64,000 bases of DNA from CAYMYN01 sp964394665 (GTDB lineage: Bacteria; Planctomycetota; UBA1135; GCA-002686595): positions 36,270-100,269 of the forward strand of contig CAYMYN010000017.1 of assembly GCA_964394665.1 (NCBI GenBank), given 5' to 3'. The position numbers and the translations under genes are program-made. Under the pieces are notes generated by a model that saw only the letters and a program-made list of their open reading frames with translations, did not search any database and had not been told where the DNA came from. Positions 44,040 to 53,311 of the stretch are shown here, piece by piece. Position 1 is the first letter of the stretch, and every line of letters begins with the position of its first letter.

Positions 44040-46610
44040 TCACTGCTCGCCGTCGAGGCTGCGGGGCAGGAGCTTGCCGTTGGGCTGCACGCACAGCTCG
44101 AAGGGCAGATCCGCCGCCGCGGCCGCGCCGCTCGCCCGCTCGACCAGGACGGCGTAGAAGGCCGGATCCTGGATCGAGGTGGTCGTCGATTGGGCGACCG
44201 CTCCGTCGATGCGCATCCAGCCGGACTCACGGTACGACGCGCCCAGGATCTCGCCCGGAGCGTGGTTGGTGAAGTCGCGCAGGAACGCGTTGGCGAAGAC
44301 ACCCGAGATGTCGAGCAAGGGCACGCGCTCCCAGCAACGGAAGGTGTACTCCGAGGAGAAGACCTCCTCGTTGTCGTTGTAGATCAGGAAGTCGACCGTC
44401 GTCACGAAGCGCGCGCCGCCGGAGAGGGCGATCAGGATCAGCTCGCTGCGGAACGAGCCTCCACCGCCGCCCAGGGTCTGGTCGCCGTTGAAGGTGTTCT
44501 GACCGAAGAAGCGCGGGATCAGGATCTGGTCCGGCGCCATGGCGTACTCGACCCCATCGAGGTCGAGGATCCCATCGCCGTCCAGGTCGGTGAACACACC
44601 GTCTCCGATGCCCCGGAACCCGACGGCGTTCATCGAGTAGTCGAGCGAGTCGATGCCGTTCACGACGAGCAGTTGCCCGACCAGGTGGTCGAACGCGATC
44701 GGCTCGCGCATGTCGGTCACCGCGAAGGCGTACACGTAACCCCTCAGATGGCCGGGGTTGTGCACGCCGGTCAGCAGGGTCAGGGTGTCGCAACCCGTCA
44801 GGAACTCGGTGCGATCGAACTCGTTGCACTGCTCCGCGCCGATGTAGCGGAACTCGACGAACACGTCGTTCTCCGGACCGCAGGCCGTGTTGGTGATCGA
44901 GAGCACGGTCACGTCGCCGGCGCGGTTGTCGAACTCGGGGTAGAGCAGCAGGCTCGAGGGTTGGCGGCGGTGCTCGGTCGGGCAAGCCGGATCGACACCG
45001 GGGGGCGAGCCCTGGAGCGTCAGGTCGAACAGGATCGGCGACACTCGCGCGGGCGAGGCCTGGAAGAGCACCTGCGTCTGCACGAACCGCCCCGCGACGC
45101 CCGACACCGGGGCGCCGTTGCCCACGGTGATCCAGGGCAATCCAGCCAGCGCGCCGGAGACGTTGCTGGCGCGGACCTGGACCGTGAGCGAACCGCCGGA
45201 GGGGACCGACTCACTCCACACGACCTGATCCCAGGACGTGTCGAGCTGGGACGAGTCGTACACGACGTCCCAGAAGCCCTGCGGCACGGTCTGACTGACG
45301 GCCACGCCGCCGGTCATGCTGCCGAGGTTGAAGGGCTGGGCCCCGGCACCGAGGTCCACGGTCAGATCGACCGCGTTGATCGCGGGGTCGATGCGCATGG
45401 CGTTGTCGCTGCCGAGGTTGGTGACCCACAACTTGCCGTTGGCGTCGACCGACAGGCCGGTCGGGTTGTTGCCGACGGCGATCGTGGCGACGGTGGCCCC
45501 CAGCGGGTCGAAGCGATAGACGACGTTGAGACCCTGCGCGGCGACCCAGACGTGGTCGTCCGAGGTGATCGCGACGCTGCGGAAGTTCGCGCCGGCCGTG
45601 ACCAGTTGGTTCAGCCCGATGTTGCCCAGCGGATCGAGGCGCGCGACGCGGTCGCCGCCCGCGACCCACAGGAAGCCGGCCGAGTCGAGGGCCGAGCCGG
45701 AGGGGCTGGCGAAGAGCGGGATGCAGGTCGTGCTGGGCGCCAGGGGCAAGCCCGTGACGCGCAGCAGTTGGCCCTCACCCGAGGAGGTGGACCACAACAC
45801 GCCGGCCCCGTCGATCAGGCCCGCGAAGCCGCCGCAGGCCGGGGCGAAGGTGGTGCCGGGCAGGATCGCGCCATCCGCGCCGTCGAGGCGCTGGAAGCAT
45901 GTGGGCGTACTCGGGTAGCCGCCGATCCACAGGTTGTTGGCCGCGTCCATCGACAGGTGCCGCACGCTCGGGCAGTCCACGCGCTGGAAGATGCGGATGC
46001 ACTCGTCCAGGGCGTCGGCCACGAACGCCGGTCCCCCACCGGGGCCGCCCGCGCCGTCGCCGTTGTCCGGCCAGGCGCGCACGTCGCCCGAGCCGCGCGA
46101 GGTGCGCAGGAGCCCGTCGCCGTCGCGGTCGATGCAGGAGTTGTAGAGGAAGGGCGGCGCCAGGAACTCTCCCAACGGATCGGGCTGACCCAGGCCGTTC
46201 ACCCGCGTCCCGCCGATGACCAGGCCCATCTGGGCCACGGACCCCTGGCCGCCGAGCAGGCCCTCGTCGCGGTTGCCGACCCAGACGTTGCCGAAGGCGT
46301 CGATCGCGGTCCGGGAGGGGTTGCGCGGCCGGCCGTCGGGGGCCGTGAAGTACTCCGCGATGACCTCGCCGGTCTGGATGTCGATCCGGCACAGGGTCCC
46401 GCGCCCCGAGCAGGCGACGAACAGGAACGGGAAGGGCTGGGAGACGACGTCGAGCTGGAGCTGGTTGCGGTTCGGCGGGTCGTAGTTGACGTTGAACAGC
46501 AGGCCTTCGGCGAAGTCGGCGTTGTTCGTGTAGACCTTGGTCTGGGCGGACGCCGGGGCGGCGGCGACCAGGGCCACCAGGGCCAGGGCGAGCGGTCGGG
46601 AGGGGTTCAT
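44040..46610 (-). CDS. Exported beta-propeller protein fused to 'LLLYPEFDNR' domain
   Basis: This 856-residue protein has a signal peptide (MNPSRPLALALVALVAAAPA, cleavage near ASAQ). Residues of about 25-450 contain NHL/virginiamycin-B-lyase-like propeller blades (GNVWVGNRDEG, NLWIGGYPS, GFLWVAGGDRV, HVWVAAQGLNV, GKLWVTNLGSD). A Ser/Thr-rich beta segment (about 450-540) follows. The last 310 residues repeat the domain of the two exported proteins at 35484 and 37622, with LLLYPEFDNRAGDVTVLSI, PRFFGQNTF, LIYNDNEEVFSSEYTFRCWE and FLRDFTNHAPGEILGA. Thus the same domain exists alone and as a C-terminal module. It probably binds or displays on the surface. Its promoter may be 46731-46759. Confidence 0.9.
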   Translation of the reverse strand: MNPSRPLALALVALVAAAPASAQTKVYTNNADFAEGLLFNVNYDPPNRNQLQLDVVSQPFPFLFVACSGRGTLCRIDIQTGEVIAEYFTAPDGRPRNPSRTAIDAFGNVWVGNRDEGLLGGQGSVAQMGLVIGGTRVNGLGQPDPLGEFLAPPFLYNSCIDRDGDGLLRTSRGSGDVRAWPDNGDGAGGPGGGPAFVADALDECIRIFQRVDCPSVRHLSMDAANNLWIGGYPSTPTCFQRLDGADGAILPGTTFAPACGGFAGLIDGAGVLWSTSSGEGQLLRVTGLPLAPSTTCIPLFASPSGSALDSAGFLWVAGGDRVARLDPLGNIGLNQLVTAGANFRSVAITSDDHVWVAAQGLNVVYRFDPLGATVATIAVGNNPTGLSVDANGKLWVTNLGSDNAMRIDPAINAVDLTVDLGAGAQPFNLGSMTGGVAVSQTVPQGFWDVVYDSSQLDTSWDQVVWSESVPSGGSLTVQVRASNVSGALAGLPWITVGNGAPVSGVAGRFVQTQVLFQASPARVSPILFDLTLQGSPPGVDPACPTEHRRQPSSLLLYPEFDNRAGDVTVLSITNTACGPENDVFVEFRYIGAEQCNEFDRTEFLTGCDTLTLLTGVHNPGHLRGYVYAFAVTDMREPIAFDHLVGQLLVVNGIDSLDYSMNAVGFRGIGDGVFTDLDGDGILDLDGVEYAMAPDQILIPRFFGQNTFNGDQTLGGGGGSFRSELILIALSGGARFVTTVDFLIYNDNEEVFSSEYTFRCWERVPLLDISGVFANAFLRDFTNHAPGEILGASYRESGWMRIDGAVAQSTTTSIQDPAFYAVLVERASGAAAAADLPFELCVQPNGKLLPRSLDGEQ

Positions 46611-46730
46611 CGGGCTGTCCTGCTCTCGGGGGTGGGGATCGGGTGACTCCGGACGCGCCCCCGCGAAACGGCTCCTGCCAGGTCCCGTTTTGCGTTCGCC
46701 AACCGTTGCCAGCACGGCGCGTCCTAGGAT

Positions 46731-46759
46731 ATTCCAATCTGTCGGGGCGCTCCCGTCAA
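46731..46759 (-). promoter_or_regulatory. Putative promoter of the propeller-fusion gene
   Basis: On the minus strand TTGACG, 17 nt, TGGAAT. TTGACG is close to the classical minus-35. A TATCCT lies 5 nt further on. The leader to the ATG at 46610 would be about 115 nt. Confidence 0.45.
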
Positions 46760-46910
46760 CCCGCCTGGGGTGAGTTCTCGGCCGGCGGTCCCGGCCCCCC
46801 GACAGGCCCCTTGGGGCCCCGCGGAGGCCCGCCGTGTGGGGCGGGCGGGGGTTGCGCGGATCGCCCCGGGCGGGGCGCCACGACCCCGGCGGCCTGCTAG
46901 GCTGCCGCCG

Positions 46911-49730
46911 ATGCCGCCGCGCGCCGCGCTCCTGCCGCTCCTCGCCGGGGCCCTGTTCCTGGTCTCGGGGGCGGTCGCGCTGGTCTACCAGGTGATCTGG
47001 TTCCGCCGCCTGGCCCATGCCTTCGGGAGCTCGAGCCTGGCGGGAACGGCGGTGCTGGCCGGATTCCTACTGGGCCTGGGCCTGGGGGCCTGGGCCTTCG
47101 GGCGCCTGGCCGATCGCCTGCGCCGCCCCTTGTTCGCCTATGGACTGCTCGAGGTCGGGATCGCGCTCTATGCCCTGGCCTTCGGGCCCATCCTGAACGG
47201 GGCCGGACGCGGCCTCCTGGCCCTCCATCCCCTGCTCGAGGACGCGCCGGGCGTGCTCGCCCTGGCCCGCCTGGCGGTCGCCTTCGCGGTCCTGGCGCCG
47301 CCCTGCGCCCTGATGGGCGCCACCCTGCCCCTGCTCGTGCGGGCCCTGGCGGGGCCGCTCGCGGGCCTGGGCCTGCCGACCGCCTGGATGTACGCGGCCA
47401 ACACCTGCGGGGCGGCCCTGGGCTGCTATCTGGCGGGCTTCCACCTCCTGCCGGCCCTGGGCCTGACCCGGACCCTCCACGGCGCCGTGGCGGTGAACCT
47501 GGCGGTGGCGGGCCTGGCCCTGGCCTTCGGCCGGCGCGCGTCGCCCGGAGCGCCCCCCCCGCGCGTCGGCTCGGAGGCGGACCGGGAGGAGCGCCCCGCG
47601 CGGGCGATCGAGCTCGCGGCCTGCGCGGCCGGAGCGGGCGCCCTGGTGCTGCAGATCGCCTGGATCCGCCAGTTGGCCCTGGTCCTGGGCGGCACCACCT
47701 ATGCCTTCAGCGCCATGCTGTTCGTGGTGCTGCTGGGCATCGGGCTCGGGAGCCTCGCGGCGCCCCTGCTCCTCGGCCGGGGACGTTCGCCGGCGCGGGC
47801 GGCGGCCGTGCTGACGCTGGCCATCGCCGCCCTGACGCTCCTGGGCCAGGCGCCGCTGCCGGCCCTGGCCGAGTGGGTCGGCGCCGCGCGGGCCCTGCGC
47901 GGCACGGACCTCGGGAACGCCGCGGTCTGCCTGGGCGCGAGCGCGGTGCTCGAGCTGCTGCCCTCCCTGGGCGCGGGGGTGCTCTTCCCCCTGCTGGTCG
48001 AGGCCACCGGTTCGGGCGCGGCCCGGGCCGGCCGCACGGTCGGACGCGTGTACGCCTGGAACACCCTCGGCACGACCCTGGGCGCGGTCGTGGCCCATGC
48101 GTTGCTCGTCCCACGGCTCGGGACCGGCGGCGCGGTCGTGGCCGCCGTCGCCTGCTACCTGCTGGTGGGCTGGCTCGTGGTCGGCGGGCTGGGCTTCGCC
48201 GAGCGCCTGCGTTGGCGCGGGCTCCTGCTCGGGGCGGGCGCCGCGGTGCTCCTGCTCGCGCCGCGCCAGGACCCACGCGAGCTCGAGCGCGGCCTGTACC
48301 TGTACGGCCTCGAGGGCCGCGACGTGCTGCGGGACGCCGAGGTCGTCTTCCACCGCGCGGGCGCGAGCATGAACGTGCTCGTCACCGCCCATGGCGTCCA
48401 TCGCAGCCTACGCGTGAACGGCAAGGTCGACGCGAGCACCTTCGAAGCCGATCAACGCACCCAGCTCGGCACGGCCTACCTGCCGCGCTTCCTGCATCCC
48501 GAGGCGCGGCGCGTGCTCGTCATCGGCCACGGCAGCGGGGCCACCTCGGGCGCGAGCCTCCTGTTCCCCGGCACCGAGGTCACCTCGGTCGAGATCGAGC
48601 CGGCCGTGGCCGAGGCCGCGCGCCACTTCGAGCGCATCAACCACTCGCCCGAGCGTTCGCCCGGTTTCCGCATGCGCATCGAGGACGGGCGCGCGCACCT
48701 CGCCGGCACCCGCGAGCGCTACGACCTGATCCTGACCGAACCGTCGAATCCGTGGATCGCGGGCATCGCCAACCTCTTCACGCGCGAGTTCTACTTGGCG
48801 GCGCGCGCGCGGCTCGAGCCCGGGGGGGTCCTCGGGCAATGGATCCAGACCTACGCGCTCTCCGAGCGGGACTACGTCTCGGTCGTGCGCACGATCCTCG
48901 ACGTGTTCGAGCATGCCGCGCTGCTGCGCCTGACGAGCGGCGACACGATGTTGCTCGCCTCCGACCGGCCGCTCGCGCCCGACGCGGCGAGCGCGCGCCG
49001 CGCGCAGGCCCTGGTCGACGCCCAACCCCGCGTGCGCGCCGACCTCGTCTCCACCTTCCGCAGCGCCGACGTGCGCGGCTTGCTCGCGCACCACCTCGTG
49101 CTCGACGACCTCGGCGTGCGCGCGCTCGCGGCCAGCGTGCCGGACGCGATCGTGCTCACCGACTCGGACCTGCGGCTGGAGTTCGACGCGCCCCGTCGCC
49201 TGTTCCAACGGCCGGAGGACGAGCCCGGGGCGGCCCTCGAAACGGCGCTGCTGCGCCACCTCGACCCGGCCGCGTACGGCGCGCGACTGCGGGCCATGGA
49301 GGTGGGTCCGGGGCAGCTCGGGCCGGTGATCGGGATCGCCTCCCTGTTGCGTCACCGCGGGCTCGACGCGGCCGCGCGGGGCGTGCTCGAGGAGGCCCTG
49401 GCCCTCGATCCCGATCAGGCCCTGGCCCTGGCGGGGTTGTTGGCGCTGGCGCCCGAGGAGCACTTCGAGCAGCGCGCGCGGCGTCTGGCGGCCCTCGATC
49501 CCGCGGTGGCGCTGGCTTCCGCGGGTGACCTCGCGCGCCAAGGACGCGTCCAGGCGGCCCTGGACCTGGTGGACCTCCTGGCCACGACCGCGCCGAACTC
49601 GGCCACGCTCCAACTGCGTCGGGCCGACCTGCTCGAACGCCTGGGGCGCGCCGAGGAGGCGCGCGCCGCCCGCGAGCGGGCGCGCGAGCTCGACCCCTTG
49701 GCGGCGGCGGCGCGCGCCGGCGGCCCCTGA
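46911..49730 (+). CDS. Multi-pass membrane protein fused to spermidine-synthase-like domain and TPR tail
   Basis: This 939-residue fusion starts with 10-12 membrane segments (about 1-460: LFLVSGAVALVYQVIWFRRL and later repeats like VLQIAWIRQLALVLGG), as in the 'fused MFS/spermidine synthase' family. A Rossmann AdoMet fold follows at about 530-740, with VLVIGHGSGATSG, VTSVEIEPAVAEAARHFE and LTEPSNPW. The acidic DTDE-type residues of true spermidine synthase are not evident, so aminopropyl transfer is uncertain. The C-terminal 160 residues are TPR-like. A TAGGCT box ends 7 nt before the ATG, again suggesting a leaderless message. Function in planctomycetes is not established for this family. 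The first half must lie in the membrane with the AdoMet domain on one face. Confidence 0.9.
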   Translation: MPPRAALLPLLAGALFLVSGAVALVYQVIWFRRLAHAFGSSSLAGTAVLAGFLLGLGLGAWAFGRLADRLRRPLFAYGLLEVGIALYALAFGPILNGAGRGLLALHPLLEDAPGVLALARLAVAFAVLAPPCALMGATLPLLVRALAGPLAGLGLPTAWMYAANTCGAALGCYLAGFHLLPALGLTRTLHGAVAVNLAVAGLALAFGRRASPGAPPPRVGSEADREERPARAIELAACAAGAGALVLQIAWIRQLALVLGGTTYAFSAMLFVVLLGIGLGSLAAPLLLGRGRSPARAAAVLTLAIAALTLLGQAPLPALAEWVGAARALRGTDLGNAAVCLGASAVLELLPSLGAGVLFPLLVEATGSGAARAGRTVGRVYAWNTLGTTLGAVVAHALLVPRLGTGGAVVAAVACYLLVGWLVVGGLGFAERLRWRGLLLGAGAAVLLLAPRQDPRELERGLYLYGLEGRDVLRDAEVVFHRAGASMNVLVTAHGVHRSLRVNGKVDASTFEADQRTQLGTAYLPRFLHPEARRVLVIGHGSGATSGASLLFPGTEVTSVEIEPAVAEAARHFERINHSPERSPGFRMRIEDGRAHLAGTRERYDLILTEPSNPWIAGIANLFTREFYLAARARLEPGGVLGQWIQTYALSERDYVSVVRTILDVFEHAALLRLTSGDTMLLASDRPLAPDAASARRAQALVDAQPRVRADLVSTFRSADVRGLLAHHLVLDDLGVRALAASVPDAIVLTDSDLRLEFDAPRRLFQRPEDEPGAALETALLRHLDPAAYGARLRAMEVGPGQLGPVIGIASLLRHRGLDAAARGVLEEALALDPDQALALAGLLALAPEEHFEQRARRLAALDPAVALASAGDLARQGRVQAALDLVDLLATTAPNSATLQLRRADLLERLGRAEEARAARERARELDPLAAAARAGGP

Positions 49731-49765
49731 CGTCAGGCCCCCGCCGTCAGCCGACGTCAGGCCCC
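49729..49765. repeat. 13-bp direct repeat spanning two facing stop codons
   Basis: GACGTCAGGCCCC occurs at 49729-49741 and 49753-49765. Each copy contains the palindrome GACGTC. One copy contains the end of the plus-strand gene's stop and the other the stop of the facing minus-strand gene. The 26-bp gap between the genes has no stem-loop terminator, unlike the other convergent pairs. Confidence 0.5.
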
Positions 49766-51592
49766 GTCCGGCCCCTGCTGGGGGGCCTGCTCGCCCCCAC
49801 CGCCGCCGCGGCGCCCGCCCCGGCGCTCCGGGCGCGGGGCGTCGCCGCCCTCCGCGGGTGCCGCGCTGGCCTCGATGCGTTCGAGGCGCCGGGCCTCGTC
49901 GGGGTCGTCGGACCAGTCGATCACGGTCTCGAGGATCTCGTCGCCGCGCTGCAGACGGAACAGCTTGCGCGAGCCGCCGCGGGCGAGCTCGCGCTGCAGC
50001 GTCACGCGTTCCCCGAGCTCGACGCCGTCGACCGAGAGGATCACGTCCCCCGACCGCCAGCCGGCCTGCGCCGCGCGCGCGCCCTCCACCACGCGGCTCA
50101 CCGTCCGGCCCTCGAGGAACACGCCCACGCGGCGCGGCTCGGGCGCGGTCATGTCGGTGCGATCGACGAGCTCCTCGAGCGCGGCGAAGCCGAAGGCGGC
50201 CAGGGCGACGACCAGCGCCGAGTGCTCCTGGTCGGCCGCCGAGGCGGCCTCGAAGAGATCGTGCTGGGTGTGGTGGATGTGGGAGTAGCCCTCGCGGGAC
50301 TGGACCCAATGGAAAGCCGGGACGCCGGCGCGCACGAAGGGCGCGTGGTCGCTCGGGCCCGGACGGATGCCGTCGACGAGTTGGATCGCGAACGGTCGCT
50401 CGGGGTCGAGGGCCTGCACCGGCGCGAACACGCGCTCGAAGGCGGGCAGCATCGCGCGCGTGGCCTGGATGCCGGCCAGCGGATTCGTGCCGTTGTCGTG
50501 GTTGAGCACGATGCTGGTGCGCGCGAGCTCGGCGGCGTGCATCTCGACGTAGGCGTTCGATCCGAACAGGCCCTGCTCCTCGCCGCTGTAGAGCACGAAG
50601 CGGATCGTGCGGCGCGGGCGCAGGCCGGCCTCGACGAGCAGGCGCGCGGCCTCCAGGGTCGTCGACACGCCGGTGCCGTTGTCGCAAGCCCCCTCGGCCC
50701 CGTCCCACGAATCGAGGTGCGCCTGCACGATCACGAACTCGTGCGGCCGCTCGCTGCCGACCAGGTCCGCGATCACGTTGTGCTGCGGGATGGGTCCCTT
50801 CACGAAGCGGTTCTGGATGTCGAACTCGAGCTCGAGTTCCTCGCCCGCTCTCAGGCGATCGGCGAGGGCGCGATGCTGGTCGTGGCGCAGGAGGACGCGC
50901 ACGTCCGTGGGCAACTTCTCCCAGTCGACGCGATGGTTGCCGCCCATCACGAGCAGGTTGCTCTCGGGACCGGCCTGCACCAGGCCCGCGATGCGGTAGC
51001 GGGCGACCGCGCGGCGCACCGCGTCGCGCCGATCGCGGTCGAGCGCGGCGTCGTCGCGCACGAGCCACGCGCCCTCGAGGTGCTTCGCCATGCGCTCGAC
51101 CGCTTCGGCGGTGTCGGGCTGGAGCATCGCGCGCGCCCGCAGCGGCCCGCGCGTGCCGGCGCTCCAGGCCTGGGTGATGAACTCGAGCGGCTCCTCGGGC
51201 GAGACGATGCGGCCGCGCGCGGGTCCGCGGTCGAAGCCCACGGGGAAGCTGCCCCACTCCTCGAGGCGCGCGTCGAGGCCCAGCTCCTCGAAGCGCCGCA
51301 GGGCCCACGAGGTCGCGATCTGCAGGTTCGAGGAACCCGTCAAGCGCGGTCCGATCGAACGCGTGAGGTACTCGAGATGGTCTTGGACGCGGTTGTCGTC
51401 CCGCGCGAGTTGGACGAGGCGCTCGAGGGCCGCTTCGTGGCCGAGCTCGGCCCCACGCTCGAGGGTCGCAACCCCGGACGTCGCGCCGTCCCCGGGAGCG
51501 GACCCGCCGGCGAACGACGTCCCGGCGACGAGGAGCCAAGCCAGACCGAGGAGGAGCGAGGGACGGCGGGAGCCCGGGGCGTCGTGCGGCAT
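49757..51592 (-). CDS. Exported M28-family metallopeptidase with PDZ domain
   Basis: This is a 611-residue exported peptidase. After the signal peptide (SLLLGLAWLLVAGTSFAGG) comes a protease-associated-type region (about 60-280), and the M28 zinc core with QAHLDSWDGAEG and ACDNGTG, SGEEQGLFGS, LNHDNG and a final YSHIHHTQHD. All expected zinc ligands are present. A PDZ domain follows (about 490-575, VVEGARAAQAGWRSGDVILSVDGVEL), then a disordered Gly/Arg/Ala tail. PDZ in an M28 enzyme suggests that it recognises the C-termini of its substrates. The start at 51592 places the signal peptide first; the open frame extends further but is not preceded by one. It is convergent with the spermidine-synthase-like gene. 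Confidence 0.92.
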   Translation of the reverse strand: MPHDAPGSRRPSLLLGLAWLLVAGTSFAGGSAPGDGATSGVATLERGAELGHEAALERLVQLARDDNRVQDHLEYLTRSIGPRLTGSSNLQIATSWALRRFEELGLDARLEEWGSFPVGFDRGPARGRIVSPEEPLEFITQAWSAGTRGPLRARAMLQPDTAEAVERMAKHLEGAWLVRDDAALDRDRRDAVRRAVARYRIAGLVQAGPESNLLVMGGNHRVDWEKLPTDVRVLLRHDQHRALADRLRAGEELELEFDIQNRFVKGPIPQHNVIADLVGSERPHEFVIVQAHLDSWDGAEGACDNGTGVSTTLEAARLLVEAGLRPRRTIRFVLYSGEEQGLFGSNAYVEMHAAELARTSIVLNHDNGTNPLAGIQATRAMLPAFERVFAPVQALDPERPFAIQLVDGIRPGPSDHAPFVRAGVPAFHWVQSREGYSHIHHTQHDLFEAASAADQEHSALVVALAAFGFAALEELVDRTDMTAPEPRRVGVFLEGRTVSRVVEGARAAQAGWRSGDVILSVDGVELGERVTLQRELARGGSRKLFRLQRGDEILETVIDWSDDPDEARRLERIEASAAPAEGGDAPRPERRGGRRGGGGGEQAPQQGPDGA

Positions 51593-51746
51593 GGGGAACG
51601 GGGGCTGGGGAGGGAGCGCGGGGGCTCGGCGCCGGGGCGCCGGGGCCCCACCGTATCCCAGGGGCGGCGCGGCGTGGATCCCCGGGCGGCGCAACCCGCG
51701 CGGCCGCCTTGCCCGCAGGCGGGCGTGGGGCGACACTCGCCGCCCC

Positions 51747-52427
51747 GTGAACCCGTCCCCCGGTTCCCCCACCCTGGTGCTCGTGCCCACCGATCTCGAG
51801 CGCCGCCGGCTCGCGGACCTGGGCGGCTTCCCGCCCGGGCTGGCCCTCGAGTACACGGGCGGGTTCGGCGCGGTGGCCGCCGCCGCGCGCAGCATGCAGC
51901 TCCTGGCCGAGCTGCGCCCCGCGCGCGTGCTGCTCGTGGGCATCGCCGGCAGCTACGACGTCGAGCGCTGGCCGGTCGGGAGCGCCCTCGAGTTCGGCGC
52001 GGTGGCCGTGGACGGCATCGGCGCCGGCGAGGGGTCGGCGGCCCAAGGCCCCTCGGCCCTGGGTTTCCCCCAGTGGCCGGGCTCCCCCGACGGCCGCGTG
52101 GGCGCCATCGAGGAGCGCCTCGCGCTGAGTGCTCCGCCCGGCGCGCCGCTCCTGCTCACGACCTGCGCCGCCTCCGACGGACCCGCGCACGCCGCCCTGC
52201 GCCGCGCGCGGTTCCCCGCCGCCGCGGCCGAGGACATGGAGGGCTTCGCGGTGGCCCTCGCCTGCGCCCTGGCCTCCGTACCCCTGCGCATCGTGCGCGG
52301 CCTCTCGAACGCGGTCGGCCTGCGCGATCCGCGCGCCTGGCGCATCCCGGCCGCCCTGGGCGCCGCGCGTTCGCTGGCCCTGGAGATCCTCGCCGCGCCC
52401 GGCCCCTGGCCGGAGGCCCGCCCATGA
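51747..52427 (+). CDS. mqnB: Futalosine hydrolase
   Basis: MqnB splits futalosine (or aminofutalosine-derived futalosine) into dehypoxanthine futalosine and hypoxanthine in the alternative menaquinone pathway. The 226-residue protein is a purine-nucleoside-phosphorylase fold with the GIAGSYDVERWPVGS strand-loop and the AEDMEGFAVALAC motif (near residue 165), where Glu and Asp bind the nucleoside. The length is usual. The start is a GTG at 51747. Its stop overlaps the mqnD start as ATGA, so the two are coupled. Other mqn genes are not in the window. The product assignment rests on context and motif. Confidence 0.9.
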   Translation: MNPSPGSPTLVLVPTDLERRRLADLGGFPPGLALEYTGGFGAVAAAARSMQLLAELRPARVLLVGIAGSYDVERWPVGSALEFGAVAVDGIGAGEGSAAQGPSALGFPQWPGSPDGRVGAIEERLALSAPPGAPLLLTTCAASDGPAHAALRRARFPAAAAEDMEGFAVALACALASVPLRIVRGLSNAVGLRDPRAWRIPAALGAARSLALEILAAPGPWPEARP

Positions 52428-53311
52428 GCGCCGCCCCCCTGCGGGTGGGCCTCTCGACCTGCCCAAACGACACCTTCACCTTCCACGCCCTGCTGTGCGG
52501 CGCCCTCGACCCGCGGAGCTTCCTCGGCGGACGCGCGGTCGAGTTCGTGCTGGCCGACGTGGAGGAGCTGAACCGGCGCATGGCCGCCGGCGAGCTCGAC
52601 GCGGCCAAGGTCAGCTTCGCCGCGGCCCTGGGCTTCGCGGAGCGCGTCCTGGTCCTGCCGGTCGGCTCGGCCCTGGGGTTTGGCGTCGGGCCCGTGTTGT
52701 TGGCGGCGCGGGCGGGCCTCTCCCCCGAAGGCATGCTGCGGGACGGGGACGGGGCTGCGCGCCCGCCGCGGGTGTTGGCGCCGGGACGCCGCACGACCGC
52801 GCACCTGCTCTATCGCCTGCTGCACCCCGCCGGAGCCGAGCCCGAGCAGGTGCTCTTCAGCACGATCCTGCCGGCCCTCGAAGCGGGCGACGCCGACCTG
52901 GGGGTCTGCATCCACGAAGGTCGCTTCACCTACCGGGAACGCGGCCTGGTGCTGATCGAGGACCTGGGCGCGAGCTACGAGGCGCGCACCGGCGCTCCCC
53001 TGCCGCTCGGGGGCCTCGTCGGGCGCCGCGAGCTCGGTGCGGAGCAGCTGGAGGGGCTCACCCAGGCCATCCGCGCCTCCCTCGCCATCGCCCGCGCCGA
53101 TCCGGGCGCGACCCTGCCCACCCTGCGGCGGCACGCGGCCGAGCACGGCGACGCGGTGCTCCTCCAACACGTCGAGCTGTACGTCAACGCCTGGACGGTC
53201 GATCTCGGCCCGCTCGGACGGGAGGCCCTGGCGGCCCTTTCGCGCAGCGCCCGCGAGGCGGGGCTCCGGCCCGCGCATGCGCCGGACCTCGAGGTGCTCG
53301 GGGGCGGGTGA
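52424..53311 (+). CDS. mqnD: 1,4-dihydroxy-6-naphthoate synthase
   Basis: MqnD converts cyclic dehypoxanthine futalosine to 1,4-dihydroxy-6-naphthoate. The 295-residue protein starts with the signature LSTCPNDTFTFHALL and has a periplasmic-binding-protein fold with LNRRMAAGELDAAKVSF, a PGRRTTAHLLYRLL loop, DADLGVCIHEGRFTY and LPLGGLVGRREL, all typical of the family. It follows mqnB with a 4-bp overlap and precedes a DUF952 gene with a TGATG overlap. Together they imply a futalosine-route menaquinone, as in many planctomycetes and Deltaproteobacteria. There is no sign of damage. Confidence 0.95.
   Translation: MSAAPLRVGLSTCPNDTFTFHALLCGALDPRSFLGGRAVEFVLADVEELNRRMAAGELDAAKVSFAAALGFAERVLVLPVGSALGFGVGPVLLAARAGLSPEGMLRDGDGAARPPRVLAPGRRTTAHLLYRLLHPAGAEPEQVLFSTILPALEAGDADLGVCIHEGRFTYRERGLVLIEDLGASYEARTGAPLPLGGLVGRRELGAEQLEGLTQAIRASLAIARADPGATLPTLRRHAAEHGDAVLLQHVELYVNAWTVDLGPLGREALAALSRSAREAGLRPAHAPDLEVLGGG

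Noticed and set aside
46770..46910. N-terminal extension of the spermidine-synthase-like protein
   Set aside because: The extra 47 residues are Arg/Pro-rich and lie in front of the first membrane segment; the ATG at 46911 has a TAGGCT box at 7 nt.
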